The position numbers were made by a program, and so were the translations under genes. Shown here piece after piece: positions 8,980 through 16,386 of a stretch of 64,000 nucleotides of DNA (positions are counted from its first letter, which is position 1; each line of letters opens with the position of its first letter). Source of the DNA: GWF2-33-9 sp964500435. Its GTDB lineage: Bacteria; Bacteroidota; Ignavibacteria; Kapaibacteriales; UBA2268. The DNA is taken from contig CAZCNL010000001.1 of assembly GCA_964500435.1 (NCBI GenBank), forward strand, positions 372,001-436,000. The letters are read 5' to 3'. The notes below the pieces were generated by a model that worked only from the letters and a program-made list of their open reading frames with translations, did no database searches and was not told the DNA's origin.

Positions 8980-9693
8980 TTAATCTCGCCCGCCTCCGAA
9001 AAGTCGTAAAAGCATTAAAAATAAATTAATAAAATCTAAATATAAAGTCAAAGCACCAATTATCGAAGCTTTTGAAGCGATTGCATTTCCTTGCAGTTGA
9101 ACTAAATGCATTTCTTTTAATTTTTGTGTATCATAAGCCGTTAAACCTGCAAAAACTAATACTCCAATCACACTAATCACAAAATTCAACGCACTACTCA
9201 TCAAGAAAATGTTGACAACCATTGCGACAATAATGCCAATTAAGCCCACAAATAAAAAACTACTGAATGAAGTTAAATCCTTTTTTGTAATAAAACCATA
9301 TAAACTTAAAGCAGCAAAAGTAATTGCGGCAACTAAAAATGTGCTTATAATTGAATTCAAATTATATATGAAAAAAATTGAAGACAAAGTAACGCCCGTA
9401 AGTGCCGAGTAAGCAAGAAATATGAAGGTTGCCACCGGTGTTGACATTTTCATCGCCCAACCAGATAATGCAATTACAGCAATTATTTGTAAAATAAATA
9501 GAATTATCAAAGTTGTCGAAGAAAGAAATGAAAGATATAAACCACTTGTAAATAAGTAAAAAGATACAAAAGTAGTAATTAATAAACCAAGTGACATCCA
9601 AGCATAAACTTTTCGTAAAAATGCTTTTTGAGATACTATAATTTTTTCTGAAAGCTCTGTTACAGCAGTATTATTGAAGTTTGTTGTTTTCAT
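8980..9693 (-). CDS. Bax inhibitor-1/YccA family membrane protein
   Basis: A 237-residue protein with seven hydrophobic helices, of the Bax inhibitor-1 (UPF0005) family. Bacterial relatives such as YccA interact with the FtsH protease, and BsYetJ is a pH-sensitive calcium leak channel. The cytoplasmic N-terminal tail ends in FLRKVYAWMSLGLLITTFVS, the usual opening of the family, and the signature ALTLYLDFINLFLMLLRLFG stands at the C-terminus. The ATG at 9693 has a strong ribosome-binding site (AGGAGG, 4 bases upstream, complement of 9698-9703). It stands between a polyprenyl synthase gene and the TPR gene on the same strand. Confidence 0.93.
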   Translation of the reverse strand: MKTTNFNNTAVTELSEKIIVSQKAFLRKVYAWMSLGLLITTFVSFYLFTSGLYLSFLSSTTLIILFILQIIAVIALSGWAMKMSTPVATFIFLAYSALTGVTLSSIFFIYNLNSIISTFLVAAITFAALSLYGFITKKDLTSFSSFLFVGLIGIIVAMVVNIFLMSSALNFVISVIGVLVFAGLTAYDTQKLKEMHLVQLQGNAIASKASIIGALTLYLDFINLFLMLLRLFGGGRD

Positions 9694-9704
9694 ATATCCT
9701 CCTA

Positions 9705-10679
9705 TTATTTATCACGCTCAATTATATATAACGAAAAATCTTTTAAAGAATTTTTAATCGGAGAATCATCGATAAATAGCAATTCATTCACTGCTTTACT
9801 GGCAAATTCATGGGCTTTTTCTTCGGCAAATTGGATTCCATTTCTTTCTTTCACAAAATGAATAATCTCATTAATTTGCTTCTTGTCTAATTTTCCAGAT
9901 TTTATTTTTTTAATTATGCTTTCAATTTCTTCTTTTTTAGCATTTTTAAAAGCAAGCAACAAAGGAAGGGTGATTTTTTTTTCTTTTAAATCATTTCCAA
10001 CTGGTTTTCCTATTATATAATTTGATTTTGTATAATCAAAAATATCATCTTTGATTTGAAATGCCATTCCAAGATATTCACCAAAATTTCCTAATGCTTG
10101 GACAACTTCTGTGGGTTGATTTTGAGATAAAGCTCCTATTTCACAACAGGAGCGAAGCAAAACAGCTGTTTTATTTTTGGTAATTTCGTAATATAGTTCC
10201 TCGCTAAATTTTAATTTTCTCGAAGACTCCATTGAAAGTAATTCGCCTTCACTCATTTTTTGCACTGCGTTCGATGTAACTTTAAGAAATTCAAATTCAT
10301 TGTTTTCAACAGCTGTTAGTAAACCTTTTGCAAGCAAAAAATCTCCCACTAAAATTGCAATTCGATTTTTCCAAATCGCATTTATTGAAAGAAAGCCACG
10401 TCTTTCATTAGCTTCATCAACAACATCATCGTGCAACAAAGTTGCTGTATGAAGCAATTCTATCATTGTTGCACCGACAAAACTTCGCTTATTAATTTCT
10501 CCAAATAAACTTGATACAAGAAATACTAATGCTGGACGTAATTTCTTACCATTTCGGTGGCTAACATATTTTAACACCATATTCAACAACGGAACTGGCG
10601 ATTTCAAATGTTCGTTAAAATATTTATCGAATTCGATTAATTTATCTTGAATTGGGTCTGTAATTTTATCAATTTTCAT
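9705..10679 (-). CDS. Polyprenyl diphosphate synthase
   Basis: A 324-residue trans-prenyltransferase that condenses isopentenyl diphosphate units onto an allylic primer. Both Asp-rich motifs are present: DDVVDEANERRG from residue 84 and DDIFDYTKS from residue 211; GKKLRPALV near residue 45 is the substrate-binding Lys/Arg region. The two residues before the first Asp motif (LH) and the overall length fit long-chain (C35-C45) synthases making the quinone side chain, as in octaprenyl or solanesyl synthase (IspB/SdsA), rather than the C15/C20 enzymes. Chain length itself cannot be read with certainty. It lies 11 bases upstream of the Bax-inhibitor gene on the same strand. Confidence 0.92.
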   Translation of the reverse strand: MKIDKITDPIQDKLIEFDKYFNEHLKSPVPLLNMVLKYVSHRNGKKLRPALVFLVSSLFGEINKRSFVGATMIELLHTATLLHDDVVDEANERRGFLSINAIWKNRIAILVGDFLLAKGLLTAVENNEFEFLKVTSNAVQKMSEGELLSMESSRKLKFSEELYYEITKNKTAVLLRSCCEIGALSQNQPTEVVQALGNFGEYLGMAFQIKDDIFDYTKSNYIIGKPVGNDLKEKKITLPLLLAFKNAKKEEIESIIKKIKSGKLDKKQINEIIHFVKERNGIQFAEEKAHEFASKAVNELLFIDDSPIKNSLKDFSLYIIERDK

Positions 10680-10789
10680 TAAATTTAATTTAAAATAAAT
10701 ACAATTTTACAAAAAAAAGAATTATTAGATATAATATTTGTTGAGAAAATGAAGAAAAATTTGAGAAATTTACTTTATTTGGTTAGTTA

Positions 10790-11812
10790 TTAATTTCTTT
10801 TTTTTGAACGAAGAGAATTAGCCTCTGCAGTAAATGTTAAATTTTTAAAATCGGAAAGACTTAGCTCATTTATTTTTTGTTGAGCAAGAAAACCAATCAT
10901 AGCAGCATTATCCATAGATAATTTAATTCCCGGAAAAGAAACTATAAATCCTTTTTCATTACCTTTTTCAATCATTTCATTTTTCAATTGTGAATTTGCC
11001 GAAACTCCACCTGCAACAATGATAGATTTAACTTGATATTTCGATGCTGCTGCTAATGTTTTGGAAACAAGCACATCTACAATAGCAGACTGAACGGATG
11101 CGGCGATATCATTCAAATCTTCATTTTGAATTTCTTTCGGAAAATTTTTATTTATAAAATTTTTTACTGACGTTTTTAATCCACTAAAACTAAAATCAAA
11201 ATCCCCGCTATTAATCATTGACCTTGGGAATTTGTATTTATCTGGTTTTCCCTGTTTTGCTAATTTATCGATTATCGGACCACCAGGATAACCTAAACCT
11301 AAGAATTTTGCAATTTTATCAAAAGCTTCGCCTGCGGCATCATCCCGTGTTAAACCTACAATTTCATAATCATTGAATGACGATACGTAAAATAACGCCG
11401 TATGCCCACCGCTCACGACCAAACTTATTAATGGAAATGAAATATGTGGGTCATCTATAAATCCTGAATATAAGTGTCCTTCTATGTGATTTATTGGTAC
11501 AATTGGTAAATTATATTTTATTGATAATCCCTTCGCAAAATTTGTCCCAACTATTAATGAACCAAGTAATCCAGGTTGATTTGTTACCGCTATTGCTTCT
11601 ATTTGATTAATATTTACTTTCGCTTCATTTAATGCTTCTTGGAAAATTATTCCAATTGTATTTAAATGTGCTCGTGAAGCTAATTCAGGAATTACACCAC
11701 CATATTGTGAATGGAAATATTGTGATGATATAATATTACTTAATATTTTACCATTTTCCAAAACTGCTATTGATGTTTCATCGCATGATGATTCGATTGC
11801 TAAAATAAGCAT
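10790..11812 (-). CDS. tsaD: tRNA N6-adenosine threonylcarbamoyltransferase TsaD
   Basis: A 340-residue TsaD (Gcp/Kae1 family). With TsaB, TsaE and TsaC it makes the t6A modification at position 37 of tRNAs that read ANN codons. Marks: MLILAIESSCDETSIAVLEN at the N-terminus, metal ligands His109 and His113 in NHIEGH, the nucleotide-binding VVSGGHTALFYV, and VAGGVSANSQL near the C-terminus. Length is that of the E. coli enzyme (337). The gene starts at ATG 11812 and faces the divergent S24-like gene across 114 bases. The other t6A genes are not in the window. Confidence 0.97.
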   Translation of the reverse strand: MLILAIESSCDETSIAVLENGKILSNIISSQYFHSQYGGVIPELASRAHLNTIGIIFQEALNEAKVNINQIEAIAVTNQPGLLGSLIVGTNFAKGLSIKYNLPIVPINHIEGHLYSGFIDDPHISFPLISLVVSGGHTALFYVSSFNDYEIVGLTRDDAAGEAFDKIAKFLGLGYPGGPIIDKLAKQGKPDKYKFPRSMINSGDFDFSFSGLKTSVKNFINKNFPKEIQNEDLNDIAASVQSAIVDVLVSKTLAAASKYQVKSIIVAGGVSANSQLKNEMIEKGNEKGFIVSFPGIKLSMDNAAMIGFLAQQKINELSLSDFKNLTFTAEANSLRSKKRN

Positions 11813-11926
11813 ATTAATCTTTTTTATTTTTTTAACGTTTAATCATCGAATTTATTTATATAATGCACTCTTTGTTCATTTGGCATATTATTTGATAGTT
11901 CTCAAGAAAATCAAACGGATATATCG

Positions 11927-12262
11927 ATGAATGAATTAACAACTGGTTTACAACGAAAACTTCACTTAAACTTAAATGATAAAAAATCACTATTTTTAAT
12001 TAGAGTAAAAGGCGACTCGATGATTAATGCTGGTATTCATTCGGGTGATTACCTTCTTGTAGATACGAGTTTGCCAAAAGAAAATAACTCAATTGTGATT
12101 GCGGAAATAAATGGAAATTGGACTGTAAAAAGAATTTCGTTTGATAGTTACGGAATAATGCTTAAACCCGAAAACCCCGCTTATTCAAATTTAACAATTT
12201 CTGAAAATGATAATTTCAAAATTGTTGGAACTGTTATAAAAGTGATTAAATCATTCAATTAA
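11927..12262 (+). CDS. Solitary LexA/UmuD-like S24 peptidase domain
   Basis: A 111-residue protein that is almost only the S24/S26 peptidase fold of LexA and UmuD. The catalytic Ser lies in RVKGDSMINAGIHSGDYLL (the GDSM motif) and the Lys in NGNWTVKRIS, with the family spacing of about 37 residues between them. LexA's DNA-binding domain is absent. UmuD (about 140 residues) has an N-terminal arm with a Cys-Gly or Ala-Gly cleavage site; here only about 20 residues precede the fold and no such site is visible. No umuC follows; the next gene is on the other strand. Upstream, the frame meets a stop at 11861 with no other start, so the ATG at 11927 is well fixed. Function is open: a UmuD-like SOS factor acting in trans, or a different S24 regulator. 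Confidence 0.78.
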   Translation: MNELTTGLQRKLHLNLNDKKSLFLIRVKGDSMINAGIHSGDYLLVDTSLPKENNSIVIAEINGNWTVKRISFDSYGIMLKPENPAYSNLTISENDNFKIVGTVIKVIKSFN

Positions 12263-12292
12263 TTTAATTTGAGAAGATTTCTTAATTAATAA

Positions 12293-13906
12293 TTAGTCGT
12301 AATCCAAAATTTTACCTAATAGTTGAGGTAAAATAAATAAATGATTTGTGAACGATGAAAACATTTGCTTAGTTGTGAAAACAACACTTAGTTGTTTAGT
12401 ATCAAAATTATATGGGAAATCTAATCTATACAAATTAACGGGGTTATTAGATTTCACAAAATGGAACCGGATACCTAAACCTGCTGATTTATAAAATTTT
12501 GTATTCATTAATTTCATATTTTGATTCCACACACTCCCAACATCAACAAAAGCAGCTAATGAAAATTTAAACATTAAAATTTCAGGATTGTCTAAAAAAT
12601 ATCTTAATTCAGTATTTAAGTACATCCTGTTTTCACCTTGCAATTGATTTAATTCAATACCTCTCAAACCGTTATCGTTATCTAAAATTAACTGACGCCA
12701 AGACTTCCAATTCCATACACTTTGTTGGTTAAAACGACCGGTTATTAAGAAACCATTCATAAAATTATGAAAATATGTAATAGATGATTCTTGATAAGTA
12801 TAATGTGGAGCAACAACATTATCAAAACCACTTGCTCCAGCAATATGAACAAAAAGATATGATTGTTGGTTATAAAATGATTTTTCTGCTGAACCTGATA
12901 TATAAAACAAATTATCTCCATCTGAATTTAATGGAAATATTTTACCGATAGTTGCACTTCCCCACCCACCATAAATTAAATCCTCATCTGGAAAACCATT
13001 TATTTTGTTGACAACATCGTAAGATTGAGATATAGAAGCAAAATTAAGCAAAAAATATACTGAATTGTCAAATGCTTGTCTGTAAAGTGGAGAATGGCGG
13101 GTTGCTTTATTATATCCTCCTAAGGCTGTCATATATAATCTATCTTTTTCCCACCAAGCATGAGAATACCACGCTTCAAAAAGTTTATTTGAATTATTAA
13201 TTAATTCAAAATCGTATGTATTATGATATAAAAAATCCTTGCCAAAAGTATTAAAAAATCTTGCTCCTATTGAATATTCAGATGAATTTGTTCTATATGG
13301 TATTTGCAAAACAAACTGTTGGCTTGTTCTTAATTGATTAGATATTATTGAAATTGAATCTTGTAATTCTGTAAAAGGAATTCGAGGATTAAAAAAAACA
13401 AATGTTCCCTCCCAACCTATTTTACTTTCATTGCGATATAGTCCTTTTAATTTAAAATGTGTTGCTGTTCCAAGGAAATTAAATTCATCTAAATCTACCC
13501 CGTAATTCGCAAACCCACCACCAAAATTATAAATAGGAACAAACATTGAAGACCAATTATCAGTAGTATTAACAATTGCTTTATATTCATCAAAGCCTAA
13601 TGAATCTAACGATATATTTACTTTTGTAAAAATTCCCAAGGAACGCAAGTTTCTTTCACTTTCATCAATTAAATCTAAATATGTTTCTTCATTATTTCTA
13701 AAAAGCAACTCTTGTTCGATCACATATTCTTTTGTTTTAATATGCAGTGCGTTCATTAAATTTCCCAAAAAGGAAATATTTGGCTTTTCCTCATCTGCAA
13801 CATTATTTCTAATAATATCGATCTCTCTAATATAAATCTTATCCTGTGCTAAGGTTTGAATATTAAAAATAATTATTATTAAAAAGAATGACAATAAATA
13901 TTTCAT
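12293..13906 (-). CDS. BamA/TamA-like outer-membrane beta-barrel protein
   Basis: A 537-residue exported protein with a signal peptide (MKYLLSFFLIIIIFNIQTLA). Residues of about 25-110 look like one POTRA unit of the Omp85 family (KTKEYVIEQELLFRNNEETY, then SERNLRSLGIFTKVNISLDS), and the rest alternates polar and aromatic residues as in a barrel of many strands. C-terminal GLGIRFHFVKSNNPVNLYRL resembles the end of Omp85 barrels, which usually read G.G.R...P..P.R.D.. A single POTRA and a barrel of about 400 residues suggest a small Omp85 relative rather than BamA itself. It would sit in the outer membrane; its substrate is unknown. It follows the MsrC gene by 6 bases on the same strand. Confidence 0.7.
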   Translation of the reverse strand: MKYLLSFFLIIIIFNIQTLAQDKIYIREIDIIRNNVADEEKPNISFLGNLMNALHIKTKEYVIEQELLFRNNEETYLDLIDESERNLRSLGIFTKVNISLDSLGFDEYKAIVNTTDNWSSMFVPIYNFGGGFANYGVDLDEFNFLGTATHFKLKGLYRNESKIGWEGTFVFFNPRIPFTELQDSISIISNQLRTSQQFVLQIPYRTNSSEYSIGARFFNTFGKDFLYHNTYDFELINNSNKLFEAWYSHAWWEKDRLYMTALGGYNKATRHSPLYRQAFDNSVYFLLNFASISQSYDVVNKINGFPDEDLIYGGWGSATIGKIFPLNSDGDNLFYISGSAEKSFYNQQSYLFVHIAGASGFDNVVAPHYTYQESSITYFHNFMNGFLITGRFNQQSVWNWKSWRQLILDNDNGLRGIELNQLQGENRMYLNTELRYFLDNPEILMFKFSLAAFVDVGSVWNQNMKLMNTKFYKSAGLGIRFHFVKSNNPVNLYRLDFPYNFDTKQLSVVFTTKQMFSSFTNHLFILPQLLGKILDYD

Positions 13907-13912
13907 AATGAA

Positions 13913-14419
13913 TTATAAAATTTGATTTTGAGTGATATTATTTTGGGAAAAGTGTTGATTAATAATTTTTTCAAGGTAAAATTTATCAATTTCATCAAAT
14001 GAATTTAATTCGTCGCTATCTTTATCAAGCACTGCAATTAAATTTTGTTTCATATCGAAAACTGGAACTACGATTTCTGATTTGCTTTTTTCATCACAAG
14101 CGATATGTTCAATATCAGAATGAACATCTTCAACAATTTGCGTTTTTTTCTCTCTCGCACAACGTCCACAAATACCACGTTCAAAAATGATAGTCAAGCA
14201 ACCAAAAGTACCTTGGTATGGTCCAATGATTAACCTATTTTTATCTTTTTTTAAATTATCAACAATATAAAAACCGATCCAATAAAAATATGGGAACTTA
14301 GACTTTAAAAGTGAATTTATAGTTGACATTTTTAGAATGATTTCAACTTCGTCTTGAAGAATACTTTCTAGTTCTAACAAAGCTTGTTCGTATAGTTTTG
14401 CCTTAATTTCTTTTTCCAT
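13913..14419 (-). CDS. msrC: Free methionine-(R)-sulfoxide reductase (GAF type)
   Basis: A 168-residue GAF-domain protein of the fRMsr (MsrC/YebR) type, which reduces free L-methionine-R-sulfoxide in the cytoplasm. Cys74, Cys84 and Cys108 are spaced exactly as the three redox cysteines of the E. coli enzyme (84, 94, 118), within GPYQGTFGCLTI, RGICGRCARE and HIACDEKSKSE. An additional Cys87 is present. The usual DIDS of the substrate pocket reads DKDS here. Length equals the family's (about 160-165). It sits 6 bases upstream of the barrel gene, in the same direction; the link is probably only transcriptional. Confidence 0.93.
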   Translation of the reverse strand: MEKEIKAKLYEQALLELESILQDEVEIILKMSTINSLLKSKFPYFYWIGFYIVDNLKKDKNRLIIGPYQGTFGCLTIIFERGICGRCAREKKTQIVEDVHSDIEHIACDEKSKSEIVVPVFDMKQNLIAVLDKDSDELNSFDEIDKFYLEKIINQHFSQNNITQNQIL

Positions 14420-14515
14420 ATTTAAATTATTTTGTTAAATTCAAATTTAATAAATAACTCAGACATAAAGAATATTTTAAAATAACTTACTTTCGATAAC
14501 AACATAAACAAAAAA

Positions 14516-14539
14516 CTCCCGAATTTGTTAGTTCGGGAG
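14516..14539 (-). terminator. Intrinsic terminator after the AsnRS-like gene
   Basis: CTCCCGAA at 14516-14523 pairs perfectly with TTCGGGAG at 14532-14539. On the minus strand the hairpin is followed by a run of T. It lies 29 bases beyond the stop of the gene at 14569-15426. Confidence 0.9.
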
Positions 14540-14568
14540 CAAAAAAGACAAAAAAAAATGAATCTTTG

Positions 14569-15426
14569 TTATGATTCATTTTTTAATTTCATTAATGCTT
14601 TCACAAGTCTGGTCATTCCAATTCCCCCACCAAACCTCTCTATTTGCGGGAGCGAGAGAAAGGCTTCTAATTCATCTTCAACCCTTTCTTTTCCAAAATT
14701 TGAAAAAAGTAATTTTGAATATTCACCGTTAGAAATTGAGTAAAAGCGATTTCTCATAATTTCTACATTTGTTTCACGTTCAGCTGTTCCAAAAGTTTCA
14801 ACACCATAGACGATTACATCAAGTTTATTCGCTGTTTCACCATTTCGTTTCATATTAAAAAATGGCGAAGTATATTCTGGAAAATTTTTTAAAAAGAATA
14901 CTGGTGAATATTTTGTCTCAATAGCATTTTCTTCTTTTACAGATAATTCCTTGACACCAAAGTCCGCAGCAACATCCAAATAATTTCCACCTTTGAAATT
15001 CCCATTTTCGAGGTATTTACCAAAACCCAAAGTGATGAGCAATTCTTTCATCAATTGATTCAAGTCTTCAAAATTCCCCTTTGATTCAAATTCAAACATT
15101 GGAAAAATCAAATCATGTCGACCTGGAATAGGGTTCGCTTCTTGTCGATAACTTGTGGTTTGACAAAAAACACCTTGAACATCAGGATTTTTAAGTAATA
15201 TTTCTTCGAGATTCATTTGATTTGTTTGTGGTAATGGCCACACATTCCCCGTATAATGAAAAGACCCGATTGTAGTCGGGTCTTCACAAGCAGCTAAAAT
15301 GGATAAATGACTTTGTGCGTGTATTTCTACAAAGCCTTTTTTCCTGAAGAACTCCGACATTGTTTGAATAGCGTAGCTGAACATTTTTTGGAAACTCAAA
15401 TCTGTTATGTTTAATGTGTTATACAC
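14569..15426 (-). CDS. AsnRS-like asparagine synthetase A candidate
   Basis: A 285-residue protein made only of a class II aminoacyl-tRNA synthetase catalytic core of the AspRS/AsnRS subgroup, with no anticodon-binding domain. Motif 2 is seen in TTSYRQEANPIPGRHDLIF (R.E) and motif 3 in GGGIGMTRLVKALMKL (G.G..R). Such stand-alone cores of about 290 residues include the archaeal AsnRS-related asparagine synthetase of Pyrococcus abyssi, so this enzyme probably makes asparagine from aspartate, ammonia and ATP rather than charging tRNA; this is inference from architecture. The start is GTG at 15426: AGGAGG lies 5 bases upstream, while a longer in-frame reading from 15474 has no such site. A perfect hairpin lies inside the gene at 15261-15284. 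Confidence 0.75.
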   Translation of the reverse strand: MYNTLNITDLSFQKMFSYAIQTMSEFFRKKGFVEIHAQSHLSILAACEDPTTIGSFHYTGNVWPLPQTNQMNLEEILLKNPDVQGVFCQTTSYRQEANPIPGRHDLIFPMFEFESKGNFEDLNQLMKELLITLGFGKYLENGNFKGGNYLDVAADFGVKELSVKEENAIETKYSPVFFLKNFPEYTSPFFNMKRNGETANKLDVIVYGVETFGTAERETNVEIMRNRFYSISNGEYSKLLFSNFGKERVEDELEAFLSLPQIERFGGGIGMTRLVKALMKLKNES

Positions 15427-15440
15427 AACTTCCTCCTTTA
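15427..15440 (-). promoter_or_regulatory. Shine-Dalgarno site fixing a GTG start
   Basis: On the minus strand this reads TAAAGGAGGAAGTT and is followed at once by GTG (15426-15424). The AGGAGG core 5 bases before GTG decides the start and removes 16 residues that an upstream TTG at 15474 would add. Confidence 0.85.
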
Positions 15441-15584
15441 TAATTTTATGTTTGGAAAAATATAAATTCGGCAAAATTAGGAATAATATTTTTTTTAATT
15501 ACTGTTTTTTTTTAATTGTGGAAAACTTTTTTTTGAGAAAAATTACTTGACAAATTAAAATAATAATTATTAATAAATAAAAAA

Positions 15585-15610
15585 AGCCCAGAAATATAGA
15601 TTTCTGGGCT
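15585..15610 (-). terminator. Intrinsic terminator after tRNA-Leu(TAA)
   Basis: AGCCCAGAAA at 15585-15594 pairs perfectly with TTTCTGGGCT at 15601-15610 around a 6-base loop. On the minus strand a T run follows. It starts 3 bases beyond the tRNA 3' end. Confidence 0.93.
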
Positions 15611-15613
15611 ATG

Positions 15614-15699
15614 TGCTCGGAGCGAGACTCGAACTCGCACGAGAATTACTTCTCACAGGATTTTAAGTCCTGTGCGTCTACCAATTCCGCCATCCGAGC
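15614..15699 (-). tRNA. tRNA-Leu (anticodon TAA)
   Basis: An 86-base class II tRNA: acceptor GCTCGGA/TCCGAGC, D arm GCGGAATTGGTAGACGC, anticodon stem CAGGA/TCCTG around CTTAAAA (anticodon TAA), a long variable arm, and T arm GCGAG-TTCGAGT-CTCGC. Discriminator A, no encoded CCA. It has its own promoter upstream and terminator downstream. Confidence 0.97.
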
Positions 15700-15713
15700 A
15701 AAAGAACGAAGTT

Positions 15714-15745
15714 CAAAATTAACACTTTTTTTTGAATTAAACAAA
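15714..15745 (-). promoter_or_regulatory. Bacteroidetes-type promoter of tRNA-Leu(TAA)
   Basis: On the minus strand TTTG (complement of 15742-15745) and TAATTTTG (complement of 15714-15721) are 20 bases apart, one more than the 19-base consensus of TTTG...TAnnTTTG. The tRNA begins 14 bases further on. Confidence 0.7.
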
Positions 15746-15751
15746 TTTTTT

Positions 15752-16381
15752 TTAACTTTTTAAAAAGTTTTTTAAATTTTCTTCATAATTAGATTTTCCT
15801 GTCACAATTTTTTCAATATATTTTCCGATTATATCAAATTCCAAATTTACTTCTGTTCCTTGTTTATAATTGTGAAAAAGTGTACTTTCGTATGTGTGTG
15901 GGATAATAGAAACAGTAAAACGTGTCGAGTCAAATTCTGAAATTGTTAAACTTACACCATCGATTGCAATTGAACCAACTCGAACAATTAAATTATAAAA
16001 CTGTTGAGGATAACTAATTTTGAATAGTATGCCTAAGCTTTCTTTTTTGATCTCGAGTATTTTTCCGATTGTATCAATATGCCCTAAAACAATATGACCA
16101 CCTAATCTTGTGGATAGCGTTAATGCTCTTTCGATGTTTACCTTATCATTTGTTTTTAATTTGCTTAAAGTTGTTTTCCTTAATGTTTCATCCACTGCTT
16201 CTGCGACAAATGAATTGCTTTTTACTTCAATTGCAGTCAAACACACGCCATTTATTGAAACTGAATCGTCGATTTTGAGATCTTGCAATATTTTTTTAAC
16301 AGAGATTTCTATTCTTGAAGAATTTCCTTTTCTCTTTATTGAATTTATTGTACCAATTTCTTCAATTATACCTGTAAACAT
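15752..16381 (-). CDS. ribE: Riboflavin synthase, alpha chain
   Basis: A 209-residue riboflavin synthase, which dismutates two 6,7-dimethyl-8-ribityllumazines to riboflavin. It opens with the hallmark MFTGIIEEIGTI and holds two lumazine-binding barrels of about 95 residues each; the first has NGVCLTAIEV, the second begins near LGGHIVLGHIDTIGKI and has DGVSLTISEFD. Length is that of E. coli RibE/RibC (213). It lies 5 bases downstream of the RNase R gene on the same strand. No other riboflavin gene and no FMN riboswitch are visible nearby, so its expression is likely driven from the RNase R transcript. Confidence 0.96.
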   Translation of the reverse strand: MFTGIIEEIGTINSIKRKGNSSRIEISVKKILQDLKIDDSVSINGVCLTAIEVKSNSFVAEAVDETLRKTTLSKLKTNDKVNIERALTLSTRLGGHIVLGHIDTIGKILEIKKESLGILFKISYPQQFYNLIVRVGSIAIDGVSLTISEFDSTRFTVSIIPHTYESTLFHNYKQGTEVNLEFDIIGKYIEKIVTGKSNYEENLKNFLKS

Positions 16382-16386
16382 TGCAT

